A DNA stretch of 64,000 nucleotides from Tepidisphaeraceae bacterium (lineage in GTDB: Bacteria > Planctomycetota > Phycisphaerae > Tepidisphaerales > Tepidisphaeraceae): NCBI GenBank assembly GCA_035998445.1, contig DASYHQ010000018.1, positions 124,001 to 188,000 on the forward strand. The letters are read 5' to 3'. A program made the position numbers and the translations under genes. The notes under the pieces were generated by a model that ran no database searches, was not told the DNA's origin, and saw only the letters and a program-made list of their open reading frames with translations. Shown here piece by piece: positions 62,727 to 64,000 of the stretch (positions are counted from its first letter, which is position 1; the number at the start of each line of letters is the position of its first letter).

Positions 62727-64000
62727 TCAGAGCACGTTCTGCCCCGCTCGCAGCGATTGTTGCTTCGCCGTGTGAAGCGTGCCGCTGAGGCCCGCGGGCA
62801 AGTCGATCGTGCCCGTCAGCTTGCCGTTGGACTGCTTCAGGTCGACCTGGATCAATCCCTTCGGGTGCGGCATTGCGCCGCGGGCCCAGGTGAGTGCGCC
62901 CAGCTGCGGGCGAATGTCGACCGACTGGAAGCCGGCGGCGCCGGGACGGATGCCGAGGATGCTGGCGAAGTAATGGTAGATCGGGTGGGCACCCCACGCG
63001 TGGCAATCGGATCGCGTGGGTTCGGGCATTTCCACAGTCGTCTTCAGGCCCAGCATCTTGTGGTTGAACCACAGGTCCAGGCGGTCGAACAGGCGGTCGA
63101 TCCGGTTGATCTTGCGGTACGTCTCGAACAGGTAGTGGTCAAAGTAGATCGTGGTCCGCTGAAGGTCAGCCGCAGTCAGCAGGTTGTCGGCCGTGCGGGT
63201 CGCTTGCTTGCCGGTGACGAGGTCGCCCAGCAGCGCGATGCACTGCGAATGTTCCGAGAAATTCTTGTGAGCCAAATCGTCGGCCAGCAGCCCGCGCGAT
63301 TCGTCCCAGAACCCGTTCAGGCACGCGGCCGTCAGTTCCGCGCTGCGGCGGTCGTGCAGTTCGGCCAGTTCGGGCTCGCCGGCGTAGCGCTCGAGGTCGG
63401 CGGCCTGCTTCATGATCCAAGCAAGCTTCAGGTTCAGCGGCGCGCTGATGCCGTAGTTGCCCTCGGGCGGCATGCCGTTCGTCCAGGCGGGCACCCAGTC
63501 GATGAAGTTCCAACCCATCGGCCCGCTGATCAAACCGTCGCTCGTGCGCCACTTCTGGAACGCATCCAGAATTCCGCGCATGCCGGGCAACAGCGAGACG
63601 ACGAACGCCCGGTCGTCGCGCCAGTACGCGTAGTCGTGCAGCATGCCGATCCACCACGCGCTGAACGGTGGGATGGTCTGCTGAACGCGGCTCGGGTAGC
63701 GCGACTGCGTGAACCCCGGGGCCTTGCGCGATTCGTCAAACATGCGCAGCGCCTTGCGCGGCAGGCGGTCGTCGGGCGTCCACGTGTAGGTTGTCAGCAC
63801 CTCCAACCGCGTGTCGCCCACGTACATCAGCTGCTCGTAGTACGGGCAGTCCATGTAGGTCTCGTGGCTGCACATCTCCATCACGCGCTTGGCGATCGGG
63901 ATGACGTCGCTTAGCCGCTCGTCGCTGCCCGCGAACTGGGCGGTCCAGTCGTACGGGTAGTGCGTCTCGCGCAGTGAGAATCGCTCGATCGTCAGTGGGT
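62727..64000 (-). CDS. GH78-like alpha-L-rhamnosidase-type protein, 5' end outside the window
   Basis: The frame is open through the right edge, so the N-terminal part is missing; ATG 63884 is internal, since similar sequence (RFSLRETHYPYDWTAQFAGS) continues upstream. Visible: ETYMDCPYYEQLMYVGDTRL, which matches the catalytic-domain motif of GH78, then an alpha/alpha barrel (GYSAWWIGMLHDYAYW-like, FIDWVPAWTNGMPPEGN) and a C-terminal beta domain. A second rhamnosidase-type gene in the window, only distantly similar to the one at 51431-54127. Confidence 0.85.
   Translation of the reverse strand, partial: PLTIERFSLRETHYPYDWTAQFAGSDERLSDVIPIAKRVMEMCSHETYMDCPYYEQLMYVGDTRLEVLTTYTWTPDDRLPRKALRMFDESRKAPGFTQSRYPSRVQQTIPPFSAWWIGMLHDYAYWRDDRAFVVSLLPGMRGILDAFQKWRTSDGLISGPMGWNFIDWVPAWTNGMPPEGNYGISAPLNLKLAWIMKQAADLERYAGEPELAELHDRRSAELTAACLNGFWDESRGLLADDLAHKNFSEHSQCIALLGDLVTGKQATRTADNLLTAADLQRTTIYFDHYLFETYRKINRIDRLFDRLDLWFNHKMLGLKTTVEMPEPTRSDCHAWGAHPIYHYFASILGIRPGAAGFQSVDIRPQLGALTWARGAMPHPKGLIQVDLKQSNGKLTGTIDLPAGLSGTLHTAKQQSLRAGQNVL

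Overview
The window is about 64 kb of GC-rich chromosome, densely coding on both strands and with no rRNA, tRNA, phage or plasmid genes that I could see. The mix points to a planctomycete, most likely of the Phycisphaerae/Tepidisphaerales type: a sialate O-acetylesterase and GH78-type glycosidases for scavenging polysaccharides, YacL-like PIN-TRAM and DUF3467 proteins, many secreted or membrane proteins of unknown function, GTG starts, weak or absent Shine-Dalgarno sites at many genes, and intergenic regions crowded with short inverted-repeat elements. That placement is an inference from gene content and repeat style; no phylogenetic marker was tested.

Layout. 0-7 kb: uppP (partial), PIN-TRAM protein, UDP-sugar pyrophosphorylase, DUF192 lipoprotein, tsaD and a C-terminal processing protease. 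7-11 kb: alpha/beta hydrolase, tandem array 1 (21-bp period), SpoIIE-type phosphatase. 11-24 kb: a HEAT-repeat operon, rluB, a manA/zinc-ribbon pair, gap, sialate O-acetylesterase, hrpB and nagZ. 24-34 kb: DUF4112 protein, a BshC-like protein, GT2 glycosyltransferase, TPR lipoprotein, RluA-type synthase, and a helical/FN3-like protein (P1) preceded by tandem array 2 (21-bp period). 33.5-35.5 kb: argF and argB. 36-46 kb: sugar isomerase/epimerase-like protein, an orphan RnfC-like Fe-S protein, a PilZ / zinc peptidase / ATP-grasp / PilZ cluster, and an HldE-like protein with its domains in reversed order. 46-54 kb: DUF485 protein and solute:sodium symporter, L-fucose isomerase-like protein, Rid protein and alpha-L-rhamnosidase, plausibly a deoxysugar-use region. 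54-57 kb: a gene-poor repeat region with REP-like hairpins, a 169-bp tandem duplication and tandem array 3 (20-bp period) just upstream of a second helical/FN3-like protein (P2). 57-64 kb: AAA ATPase, an orphan DUF433 antitoxin with a remnant toxin start, serS, a 47-aa ORF, a YbjQ protein, metK and a partial GH78-like gene.

The most striking observation is that P1 and P2 are diverged members of one family and each lies 50-140 bp downstream of its own tandem array of 20-21-bp units. Each array has a private sequence and keeps strict register, without indels, even in its degenerate flanks. A third array of the same design sits about 100 bp upstream of the alpha/beta hydrolase. I do not know a described system with this organisation. 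Other notable points are the reversed HldE fusion, the PilZ-bracketed peptidase/ligase cluster, the decayed antitoxin-toxin pair, and several families of MITE-like or REP-like repeats, including a roughly 265-bp element present twice.
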